Source: Actinomycetota bacterium (lineage in GTDB: Bacteria; Actinomycetota; Thermoleophilia; UBA2241). Taken from it: a stretch of 9,829 nt of DNA. Positions 1 to 5,568 of the stretch are shown one piece after another. The stretch is taken from the NCBI GenBank assembly GCA_026392265.1, contig JAPLCL010000027.1, forward strand, positions 1-9,829. The letters are read 5' to 3'. Both the position numbers and the translations under genes were made by a program. Under the pieces are notes generated by a model, which was not told where the DNA came from, searched no databases, and worked only from the letters and a program-made list of their open reading frames with translations. Every line of letters begins with the position of its first letter. The first letter of the stretch is position 1.

Positions 1-831
1 GTCGAACTCCACGATCTGGTCGATCATGCGCTGCGGCCAGTCGAAGAAGTCGGGACGCGTGAGACCGCTCGACACCTTGTAGTCGAGCTTGGCCTTGATG
101 AAGTGAGTCTCCTCGGCGAGGTTCTCGAGCGACGAGCCGAAGACCTGGGCCATGGAATCGCCGATGATGTAGAGACGCAGCGGGTCCTTGCGCGTGATCG
201 TGCGCGGCCATTTCGGTTTGACCTTGTCCTTGACCTCGGCGATGGAATGGTGCACGGTCTCGCCGCGCCCGAGCATGGCGTTGAGCGCCTCCGCCGGCCG
301 GTCGAGCTGCAGGGCGCCGCTGAGCACGACCATCGGCTTGAGCAGGGCGAGCTGGACGCTGCGCGCGGTGCCCAGCGGCTTGCCCTTCACTTGGGTCTCG
401 ATGGCCTTGGCGTCGAGCAGCCCGGCGACGAAGAAGCCGATGAGCATGGCGGCGAGCACGGCGCCGGCGGACAGCCGGCGGCGGCGCGGCCGGCGGCGCT
501 CGGGCACGTGCCCGAGCGCATCGGGGCCGAACGGGCCGCCGGGTCCGTTGCCGGCGGCGGGCGCGCCGCCCTGCGCGCCTTCGCCGGGGTCGAGCCAGTC
601 CGACCACTCGTCGTCCGCGCCGCGGGCCGGCGCGGCGCGGCGGGCACGCACGGCGCTGTCGTCGCGCGGCGGCCGAGATTCGTCCGGGACGCGCGACCTG
701 CGCGGAGGATCGGCGTCGCGGCGCGGCGGCCGCAGGCCGTCCCATACGAAGAGGTCGTCGTCGGCGGAGCCGCCGGCGTCGTCGAACGGCAGCCTCCCCG
801 AGCCTTCGTCGTGTCTGTCGTCGTCAGCCAT
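1..831 (-). CDS. SGNH-1: membrane-anchored SGNH/DUF459-like O-acyl transfer protein (3' end outside window)
   Basis: Reading the minus strand from the ATG at 831 gives 277 codons without a stop up to the window edge, so the C-terminus is missing. Residues 1-112 are polar, Asp/Arg/Pro/Gly-rich and probably disordered and cytoplasmic. An Arg cluster (112-119) precedes one membrane segment (about 121-139), which predicts an N-in/C-out anchor. The SGNH block I motif GDSM is at 224-227, after LRLYII, with S226 the presumed nucleophile. Residues 218-277 align closely with SGNH-2 (shared patterns LDY..S.GL.RPDFF.WP). Blocks III and V would lie beyond base 1. In AlgI/AlgJ-type systems such proteins take an acyl group from the MBOAT partner and transfer it to a glycan; that role is inferred here. 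An AGGA at 844-841 lies 9 bases before the ATG, and the preceding MBOAT-1 stop is 28 bases upstream, so the two look operonic. The long charged N-terminus is absent from SGNH-2. Confidence 0.88.
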   Translation of the reverse strand, partial: MADDDRHDEGSGRLPFDDAGGSADDDLFVWDGLRPPRRDADPPRRSRVPDESRPPRDDSAVRARRAAPARGADDEWSDWLDPGEGAQGGAPAAGNGPGGPFGPDALGHVPERRRPRRRRLSAGAVLAAMLIGFFVAGLLDAKAIETQVKGKPLGTARSVQLALLKPMVVLSGALQLDRPAEALNAMLGRGETVHHSIAEVKDKVKPKWPRTITRKDPLRLYIIGDSMAQVFGSSLENLAEETHFIKAKLDYKVSSGLTRPDFFDWPQRMIDQIVEFD

Positions 832-840
832 GCTCAATCG

Positions 841-844
841 TCCT
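841..844 (-). promoter_or_regulatory. Ribosome binding site of SGNH-1
   Basis: AGGA on the minus strand, 9 bases before the ATG at 831. It supports that start and independent initiation after the MBOAT-1 stop at 862-860. Confidence 0.5.
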
Positions 845-859
845 GCGTCGCTCGCCGAA

Positions 860-2299
860 TCAGAACTTGAAGTAGAGGAACTCGGCCGCGCCCTGCGGGC
901 CGAGCGTGGCGATGAGGAAGAGGGCGAGCGCGAGAACGGCTCCCTGCCCCGCCCAGCCGATGCTCGCGAGACCGCTCTCGAGGCGCTCGCTCAGACGGCG
1001 CGGGAAGTACTGGATGCCGATACCGAGCACGACGAGGCCGACGACGGGCCAGGTGACCGCCGAGCCGATGCTCCCCAGCCCGGCGACCAGCCGCCAGAGC
1101 AGCGCGAAGGCGCCGCCCATCGAGTCCGCGCGAAAGAACACCCAGGCGACGCTGACGAAGGCGAACACGGCGAGCCGCTGGAGCGCCCGCGCTCCGGTCG
1201 TAGCGCCCGGCTCGGGCAGACCCCGAGCTCGGCGTACGTCGGCGCGGGCGCGCTCGAGCGCCAGGCCGACGCCGTGCATACCGCCCCAGAACACGAACGT
1301 CCAGCCGGCGCCGTGCCACAGGCCGGCCAGGAGGAACGTGACGAAGAGGTTCACGTACGTGCGGCCGCGACCCTAGCGGTTTCCGCCCAGAGGGATGTAG
1401 AGGTAGTCACGCAGCCAGCTGGACAGCGTGATGTGCCAGCGCCGCCAGAAATCCTGGATGGTGCGCGCCGTGTACGGCGCGTTGAAGTTCTCGGGCAGCT
1501 CGAAGCCGAGGAGCAGCGAGATGCCGATGGCGATATCGCTGTAGGCGCTGAAGTCACAGTAGATCTGCACTGAGTAGGCGACGATCCCCCACAGGGTCTC
1601 CCAGGACGAGAACGACTGCGGAGAGGCGAAGACGCCGTTGACGATATGCGTGGACAGGTAGTCGGCGATCAGCATCTTCTTGGCGAGGCCCCCGAGGATG
1701 AGGGTGAAGGCGCGACCGGCGTCGACGCTGTGGGGGTCGCGCGGCGCGCGCAGCTGCGGCAGGAAGTCGCGGGCACGGGCGATGGGGCCGGCGAGCAGGT
1801 ACGGGAAGAAAGCCACATAGACGCCGAAGTCCAGGGTGGAGGCAGGGGCCAGCTCACCGCGGTAGATGTCGATGGTGTAGGTGAGCACGCGGAAGACAAG
1901 GAACGAGATGCCCACCGGCAGAAGGATGCGCAGAAGCGGCAGTGGAGCCCCGAGGCCGACGCTGCTCAGCAGTTGGTCGAGGTTGACGGCGAAGAAGTCG
2001 ACGTACTTGAAGTAGCCCAGTGCGGCGAGGTTGGCGACCACCGACAGCACGAGCCAGCGTTTGGCGGCGCGCGCGCCGCCGCGACTGCGCCGGGCGCGCG
2101 CGATCTGCACGCCGAGCGCCTGGTTGACGAACGTGGCGGCCACGAGCAGCAGGACAAAGCGCCAGTCCCACCACCCGTAGAACACGTAGCTGACCGCGAT
2201 GATGAACCACTTCCACAGCCGGAAGCGCGGCATGAGCAGCCAGTTCGCCACGTACACGAGCAGAAAGAAGACCGCGAAGGTGATGGTCGGGAAGAGCAT
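860..2299 (-). pseudogene. MBOAT-1: AlgI-like membrane-bound O-acyltransferase interrupted by an in-frame TAG
   Basis: The frame covers 480 codons from the ATG at 2299 to the TGA at 862-860, with one internal TAG at codon 309 (1375-1373). It therefore appears as a 308-residue upstream half (1373-2299) and a downstream half (860-1372; the first possible restart is GTG at 1354, giving 164 residues). The product is a multi-pass membrane protein. The N-terminus MLFPTITFAVFFLLV is identical to MBOAT-2. YCDFSAYSD is at about 247-255, the first conserved His is in FWRRWH (H289), GGNR is at 305-308, and the second conserved His, the family's catalytic one, is in LWHGAGW (H329). The TAG lies between the two histidines, replacing the Lys of GGNRKG in MBOAT-2 (codon AAA there). 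Conservation resumes at once after the TAG. Termination would remove H329 and several helices and probably inactivate the enzyme. Alternatives are a very recent nonsense mutation, a base-call or assembly error, or readthrough. The pairing with SGNH-1 matches MBOAT-2/SGNH-2. Confidence 0.85.
1373..1375 (-). other. In-frame amber codon inside MBOAT-1
   Basis: CTA on the plus strand, TAG on the coding strand, in the context CGC-TAG-GGT. There is no frameshift: 513 bases (171 codons) separate it from the natural TGA in the same frame. It occupies the Lys position of the GGNRKG motif. A single base change from AAG, CAG, GAG or TGG would produce it. Confidence 0.95.
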
Positions 2300-2305
2300 G
2301 CCGCG

Positions 2306-2311
2306 ATGCTA
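2306..2311 (-). promoter_or_regulatory. Possible -10 element (TAGCAT) for a leaderless MBOAT-1 transcript
   Basis: TAGCAT on the minus strand fits the TANNNT form of a -10 box and ends 6 bases before the ATG at 2299. No Shine-Dalgarno sequence is visible before that ATG. Together these would fit a transcript starting at the ATG. No convincing -35 is present, and co-transcription from MBOAT-2/SGNH-2 is equally possible. Confidence 0.3.
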
Positions 2312-2340
2312 CTACAGCGGCCGCGGGCGGCGCAGCAGCC

Positions 2341-2372
2341 CCCGCGGGCGCGCCGCCCGGTCGTCCCGCGGG
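2341..2372. repeat. Repeated CCCGCGGG palindrome between the two cassettes
   Basis: The 8-bp palindrome CCCGCGGG occurs at 2341-2348 and 2365-2372, 16 bases apart, in the 96-base gap between SGNH-2 and MBOAT-1. The copies could pair as a stem downstream of the SGNH-2 stop or be a protein site. There is no T-run, and GC-rich DNA yields such palindromes by chance. Confidence 0.3.
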
Positions 2373-2395
2373 CGGGCGTGATCAGGCCGGCGGCG

Positions 2396-3490
2396 TCAGG
2401 GCGCCGGAGTCGCCTTCGGCGATGACTTCGGCGACGCCTTCGGCGACGGCGAAGCGGAGCCGGCGCCCGGCTTCTTCTTGGCGAACCACTCGGCCTTGAT
2501 GGCGGCCATCACGACCTTGGCAAGACGCATGCCGCCGGCGTAGGTGAGGTGCTCGCCGTCGGCCTCGCGCACCTGCTGCATCTCGCCCTGTTCGTCGCGC
2601 AGATACTGCGCGTAGCCGCCGCCGTCGCTGAACACCTGGTAGGCATCGATGTATTGCACGCCCGGGTGCTTCCTGGCCTCATCGCGGAAGACATCGTTCA
2701 TCAGGCGGATCTGGCGATCGTAGGTAGAGCTCGGCATGATCGGCTGACCCACCCAGTAGATGCGCCGCACGCCACCGTCGAAGAGGATCGCGATGGCATC
2801 GCCGATGCGCTTGCGGTACTCCTTCACCCACCCGTCGGAGCCGAACTCGTAGACCTTGCCGGAGGACGTCTGCACGCCCTGGTTGTCGTTGGCGCCCCAC
2901 ATGACCACAGCAGCGCCGGGGTCGAGCGTTCTGGCCTGCTGCTGCAGCCGCGCCGGCCAGTTGAAGAAGTCCGGTCTCACGAGGCCCGTGGAGATGTGAT
3001 AGTCGAGCAGCGGCTTGATGAGGTGCGTGTCGTTGGACAAGTTGACCAGCGCCATGCCGGGGATACCGGCCATCGAGTCGCCGGCGATGTAGAGGTGCAT
3101 CGGGTGGCCGGCGTAGGGCCTGGGCAGCGGCTTGTCCGGCGGCTGCGGACGGGGTTTGCCCGAGGCCGACGTGGGACGCGGCGTGGGGCGCGGCGTGACG
3201 ACCACGACCTCCACGGGCACGGGCCCGGGGTCCGGCTTGCCGAGCGCCGCGGCCGCGAAGCGCGCCGGCCGGTCCAGGTAGAACCAGTGGCTCACGGCGG
3301 CCGCCGGGCTCACGAGGGCGAGCCGGAAGCTGCGCTGGCCGCCGAACGGCAGCTCCATGGCAGTCTTCTTCATGGCCGGCGCATTGAACAGCACCCCGAA
3401 GACGAAGGCCACGAGGATGGCGATGAGCGCGCTGGCGGCCGTCCGGCGACGGCGGCCGAAGGGGAGCTTTTCCGGGCCGCGGTCGTTCAT
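2396..3490 (-). CDS. SGNH-2: membrane-anchored SGNH/DUF459-like O-acyl transfer protein
   Basis: This complete protein has 364 residues. A short basic N-terminus (RRRR at 13-16) precedes one membrane anchor (about 18-37), so the rest is expected outside the cytoplasm. A Pro/Thr/Arg-rich linker (about 90-127) leads to the SGNH domain. Block I is GDSM at 137-140 (S139 presumed nucleophile), block III is GAND at 199-202, and block V is DGEH at 311-314 (D311 and H314 complete the triad). The tail (about 341-364) is low-complexity Ser/Pro/Lys/Ala. The layout matches DUF459-type SGNH proteins (family name from memory). The likely role is transfer of an acyl group delivered by MBOAT-2 to an external glycan; esterase activity is the alternative. 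Its ATG (3490-3488) overlaps the MBOAT-2 TGA by one base (TGATG) and no strong Shine-Dalgarno is visible, which suggests translational coupling. Confidence 0.9.
   Translation of the reverse strand: MNDRGPEKLPFGRRRRTAASALIAILVAFVFGVLFNAPAMKKTAMELPFGGQRSFRLALVSPAAAVSHWFYLDRPARFAAAALGKPDPGPVPVEVVVVTPRPTPRPTSASGKPRPQPPDKPLPRPYAGHPMHLYIAGDSMAGIPGMALVNLSNDTHLIKPLLDYHISTGLVRPDFFNWPARLQQQARTLDPGAAVVMWGANDNQGVQTSSGKVYEFGSDGWVKEYRKRIGDAIAILFDGGVRRIYWVGQPIMPSSTYDRQIRLMNDVFRDEARKHPGVQYIDAYQVFSDGGGYAQYLRDEQGEMQQVREADGEHLTYAGGMRLAKVVMAAIKAEWFAKKKPGAGSASPSPKASPKSSPKATPAP
2414..2449. repeat. Three tandem 12-bp units in the SGNH-2 tail
   Basis: CTTCGGCGATGA, CTTCGGCGACGC and CTTCGGCGACGG follow one another without a gap on the plus strand. 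They encode Ser-Pro-Lys-type tetrapeptides near the SGNH-2 C-terminus. Being a multiple of three, copy-number changes would lengthen or shorten the tail without breaking the frame. Confidence 0.65.
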
Positions 3491-4953
3491 CAGAAGCGGA
3501 AGTAGAGGAAGGTGGCGGGGCCGGCGGGGCCGAGGACATCGAGCACCAGGAAGCCGACGGCCAGCAGCCCTCCCTGCGCAAGCGGATTGAGCACCGAGAA
3601 GCCCGCCTGGACGCGCTCGTACAGGCTGCGGGGCACGTACTGGACGCCGATACCGACGGCGATCGCGAGCAGGAGGGCCGGCGTGACGGCGGCGCCGACG
3701 CTACCCCAGCCGCGGAAGAGCTGGGCGAGCACACCGAGCGCCGCGCCGAAGGTGGCGGAGCGGAAGAACACCCAGGCGAAGGTGACGAAGGCGAACACGC
3801 CGAGGCGCGGCCACAGGCCGCCACCCCAGGGACGCGTGTCGACGTCGGGAGCGCTTGGAGACGCGCCTGCGCGCAGCCGGCGCTGCGCGCGCAGCTTGCG
3901 CACGTCGATGCGCCGGTGCTCGGCGACCAGCGCCCCGCCGTGCAGGAAGCCCCAGAACATGAAGGGCCAGCCGGCGCCGTGCCAGAGGCCGCCGAGCACC
4001 ATGGTGATCATGATGTTCACGTAGGTGCGGGTCTGGCCTTTGCGGTTGCCGCCCAACGGGATGTAGAGGTAGTCGCGCAGCCAGCGTGAGAGCGTCATGT
4101 GCCAGCGCCGCCAGAAGTCCTGCACGGAGATGGCCGTGTACGGGGCGTTGAAGTTGTCGGGCAGCTCGAAGCCGAGCAGCAGCGAGATGCCGATGGCGAT
4201 GTCGGCGTAGGCGCTGAAATCGCAGTAGATCTGCACCGCGTAGCCGATGATGCCCAGCAGGGTCTCCAGCGACGTGTACTGGCCGGGCGTGGTGAAGACG
4301 CCGTTGACGATATGCGTGGCCAGGTAGTCGGCGAGCAGCATCTTCTTGGCGAGGCCGGCGAAGATGAGGAAGAAAGCGCGCGACGTGTCGACGCGGCGGG
4401 GGTCCCTCGGACCGGCGAGCTGCGGCAGGAACTCGCTGGCCCGCGCGATGGGCCCGGCCAGGATGTAGGGGAAGAAGGCGACATACACGGCGAAGTCCAG
4501 CATGGACGAGGTGTGCAGCTTGCCGCGGTAGACATCGACGACGTAGCTCAGCACGCGGAAGGTGAGGAAGGAGATGCCGATAGGCAGAACGATGCGCAGG
4601 AGTGGAAGGTCCGCCTGGAGGCGGAACACCCCGAGGAAGTTGACCACGGAGGTCACGAAGAAGCCGTAGTACTTGAACCAGCCGAGCACGCCGAGGTTCA
4701 CGGCGACGGCCGCGGCCAGCAGCCACTTGCGGGACGCGGCCCCCGCCGCGCGCTCGAGCGCCGTGGCGAACAGCTGGTTGGCGACGGCGCTGAGCGCCAG
4801 GAGCAGCACGAAGCGCCACTCCCACCAGCCGTAGAAGACGCAGCTGGCGAGGAGGATGAACGGCTTCCACAGCCGTGGTCTGGGCATGAGCAGCCAATTC
4901 CCGATGAAGACCAGCAGGAAGAAGACCGCGAATGTGATGGTAGGGAATAGCAT
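3490..4953 (-). CDS. MBOAT-2: AlgI/DltB-type membrane-bound O-acyltransferase
   Basis: This is an intact 487-residue multi-pass membrane protein, close to the length usual for AlgI-like MBOATs. Visible landmarks are YCDFSAYAD (243-251), FWRRWH with H285, DYLYIPLGGNRKG (294-306), and LWHGAGW with H325, the conserved catalytic His of the family. Hydrophobic segments run from residue 3 to the end, broken by a charged loop at about 346-376. The family moves an acyl group, usually acetyl from acetyl-CoA, through the membrane for polymer O-acylation (alginate, peptidoglycan, teichoic acids). Which polymer applies here is unknown. The ATG at 4953 gives the same N-terminus as MBOAT-1; no clear Shine-Dalgarno precedes it. 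SGNH-2 follows with a one-base overlap. It is the first gene of the visible operon, behind a 150-base structured intergenic region. Confidence 0.93.
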   Translation of the reverse strand: MLFPTITFAVFFLLVFIGNWLLMPRPRLWKPFILLASCVFYGWWEWRFVLLLALSAVANQLFATALERAAGAASRKWLLAAAVAVNLGVLGWFKYYGFFVTSVVNFLGVFRLQADLPLLRIVLPIGISFLTFRVLSYVVDVYRGKLHTSSMLDFAVYVAFFPYILAGPIARASEFLPQLAGPRDPRRVDTSRAFFLIFAGLAKKMLLADYLATHIVNGVFTTPGQYTSLETLLGIIGYAVQIYCDFSAYADIAIGISLLLGFELPDNFNAPYTAISVQDFWRRWHMTLSRWLRDYLYIPLGGNRKGQTRTYVNIMITMVLGGLWHGAGWPFMFWGFLHGGALVAEHRRIDVRKLRAQRRLRAGASPSAPDVDTRPWGGGLWPRLGVFAFVTFAWVFFRSATFGAALGVLAQLFRGWGSVGAAVTPALLLAIAVGIGVQYVPRSLYERVQAGFSVLNPLAQGGLLAVGFLVLDVLGPAGPATFLYFRF

Positions 4954-4971
4954 GCGTGCGCGTCGGGACTC

Positions 4972-5010
4972 AGTCTAGGGAAAGGGACGGCCCGCCGCCA
5001 GCCGAGGTTC
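4972..5010 (-). promoter_or_regulatory. Candidate promoter elements upstream of MBOAT-2
   Basis: Two alternatives are visible on the minus strand. TAGACT at 4977-4972 fits a TANNNT -10 box, 18 bases before the ATG. GAACC at 5010-5006 followed after 16 bases by CGTC at 4989-4986 resembles promoters of ECF sigma factors (GAAC-N16/17-CGTC type). Neither is proven, and the TAGACT box has no good -35. The GAACC lies inside the left arm of a 10-bp inverted repeat. Confidence 0.3.
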
Positions 5011-5045
5011 GCGGGGCATGACGTCGTGCACGGGGGCGAACCTCG
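5003..5045. promoter_or_regulatory. Nested inverted repeats upstream of MBOAT-2 (possible operator or RNA structure)
   Basis: CGAGGTTCGC at 5003-5012 is the exact reverse complement of GCGAACCTCG at 5036-5045. The 23-base interval contains a second dyad, GCATGACGTCGTGC at 5016-5029, centred on GACGTC and paired throughout except for one G-T. Nested dyads overlapping a possible promoter suggest a regulator site. The pairing could also form an RNA structure at the end of the VOC transcript. Confidence 0.45.
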
Positions 5046-5058
5046 CACGCACGTACGT

Positions 5059-5095
5059 GTGGACCGGCCGGTCGTCCGGCGACCGGCCGGTCCAC
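5059..5095. terminator. Perfect 16-bp hairpin after the VOC gene
   Basis: GTGGACCGGCCGGTCG (5059-5074) pairs perfectly with CGACCGGCCGGTCCAC (5080-5095) around a 5-base loop (TCCGG). It begins 8 bases past the VOC stop codon on the minus strand, so it most likely ends that transcript and insulates MBOAT-2. Neither side has a real T-run, so termination may differ from the classical intrinsic type, as is common in high-GC actinobacteria. Confidence 0.6.
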
Positions 5096-5103
5096 CTCTT
5101 GCG

Positions 5104-5466
5104 CTACTTCTCGTGCAGCACGGCCTCGAGGTTGTTGCCGTCGAGATCGTGGACGAAGGCCGCGTAGTAGCCCGGGGAGTAGTGCTCACGTGGGCCGGGC
5201 GGCCCGTTGTCGGTGGCTCCCGCGGCCAGCGCCTGCTCGTAGAACGAGCCGACGGCGGCGCGGTCCTGGGCCACCAGGGCGACGTGCACGCCCATCTTCC
5301 CTGTGCCGCGGCTGAGCCAGAGCTGCGGCCGCTGCGCGCCGAACCCCACGATGCCGTACTCCTCGCTCTCGTACAGCACCTTGTAGCCGAGCGGCGCCAG
5401 CGCCGTCGCGTAGAGCTCGCGGCTCGCCGCAAGGTCGGTCACCGGGATACCCACGTGGTCGATCAT
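5104..5466 (-). CDS. VOC/glyoxalase-fold protein
   Basis: The product is a 120-residue cytoplasmic protein, the usual size for a single two-module VOC protein. It opens with MIDHVGIPVTDLAASRELY, the typical first beta-alpha of glyoxalase/bleomycin-resistance proteins. Likely metal ligands are H4, H61 (VHVAL) and E115 (NNLEAVLHE, the family's C-terminal signature). The start was chosen at the second of two adjacent ATGs because AGGAGG on the minus strand (5477-5472) lies 5 bases before it; the first ATG (5469) is too close, and a GTG-initiated form from 5505 has no support. The family includes glyoxalase I, dioxygenases, epimerases and resistance proteins; substrate cannot be assigned. It is divergent from the aminotransferase with about 100 bases between starts. 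Its stop is TAG, directly followed by a hairpin, which shows TAG serves as a normal stop in this genome. Confidence 0.88.
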   Translation of the reverse strand: MIDHVGIPVTDLAASRELYATALAPLGYKVLYESEEYGIVGFGAQRPQLWLSRGTGKMGVHVALVAQDRAAVGSFYEQALAAGATDNGPPGPREHYSPGYYAAFVHDLDGNNLEAVLHEK

Positions 5467-5470
5467 CATG

Positions 5471-5477
5471 TCCTCCT
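5471..5477 (-). promoter_or_regulatory. Strong ribosome binding site of the VOC gene
   Basis: AGGAGGA on the minus strand. The core AGGAGG is 5 bases from the ATG at 5466 but only 2 from the ATG at 5469, which favours the second ATG as start. Confidence 0.65.
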
Positions 5478-5556
5478 GGTCGCACCCTGTCAGTCCCCTC
5501 ACCACCTACGGTCACCAGGCCGCCCGCGCGGCAAACCGCGGCCGGCCGTCATCCCG

Positions 5557-5568
5557 TATCATGATCCC
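5557..5568 (+). promoter_or_regulatory. Possible -10 box (TATCAT) for a leaderless aminotransferase mRNA
   Basis: TATCAT at 5557-5562 is a good TANNNT -10 element and ends 6 bases before the ATG at 5569, where transcription would be expected to start. No Shine-Dalgarno is visible upstream, so a leaderless message is plausible, as is frequent in actinobacteria. The palindrome ATCATGAT (5558-5565) overlaps the box. No -35 consensus is seen. Confidence 0.4.

Larger units (their letters stand above)
1..4953 (-). repeat. Tandem duplication of the MBOAT-SGNH cassette
   Basis: The order MBOAT-SGNH-MBOAT-SGNH on one strand, with paralogous genes at matching positions (MBOAT starts at 4953 and 2299), indicates an old tandem duplication. 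The MBOATs share an identical 15-residue N-terminus, the catalytic core and near-identical C-termini (FLYFKF and FLYFRF). The SGNH copies are much more diverged, mainly before the membrane anchor and in the linker. Junctions differ: one-base overlap in cassette 2, 28-base gap in cassette 1. Confidence 0.8.

Noticed and set aside
1373..1375. Pyrrolysine or another reassigned amber codon
   Set aside because: No pylT or pylS-like gene is in the window, and the VOC gene ends naturally at TAG. A mutation or sequence error is simpler, though suppression elsewhere in the genome cannot be excluded.
188..1573. Long plus-strand open frame of 461 codons
   Set aside because: It lies antisense to SGNH-1 and MBOAT-1, which have clear family motifs. 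Its translation is low-complexity Ala/Arg/Glu-rich, typical of an opposite-strand shadow in GC-rich DNA.
1373..2299. Treating the two MBOAT-1 halves as separate genes
   Set aside because: Both halves are in the same frame and align end to end with MBOAT-2, the downstream half lacks a ribosome binding site before GTG 1354, and each half carries only one of the two conserved histidines.
4099..4950. Plus-strand open frame of 283 codons
   Set aside because: It is antisense to the conserved core of MBOAT-2, with no recognisable domain and a Glu/Gly/His-rich composition expected from reversed membrane-protein codons.
1..4953. Cassette repeat as a transposon or insertion sequence
   Set aside because: No transposase, terminal inverted repeats or target-site duplications are visible. 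Ordinary tandem gene duplication explains the layout.
5527..5545. Small CGCGG-CAAA-CCGCG dyad between the divergent starts
   Set aside because: The stem is only 5 bp in very GC-rich sequence, and there is no second copy or matching regulator gene, so it is too weak to call an operator.
5026..5568. Upstream extension of the aminotransferase frame
   Set aside because: It runs antisense through the VOC gene and the hairpin, and adds residues with no similarity to aminotransferases. The family's N-terminus fits the ATG at 5569.
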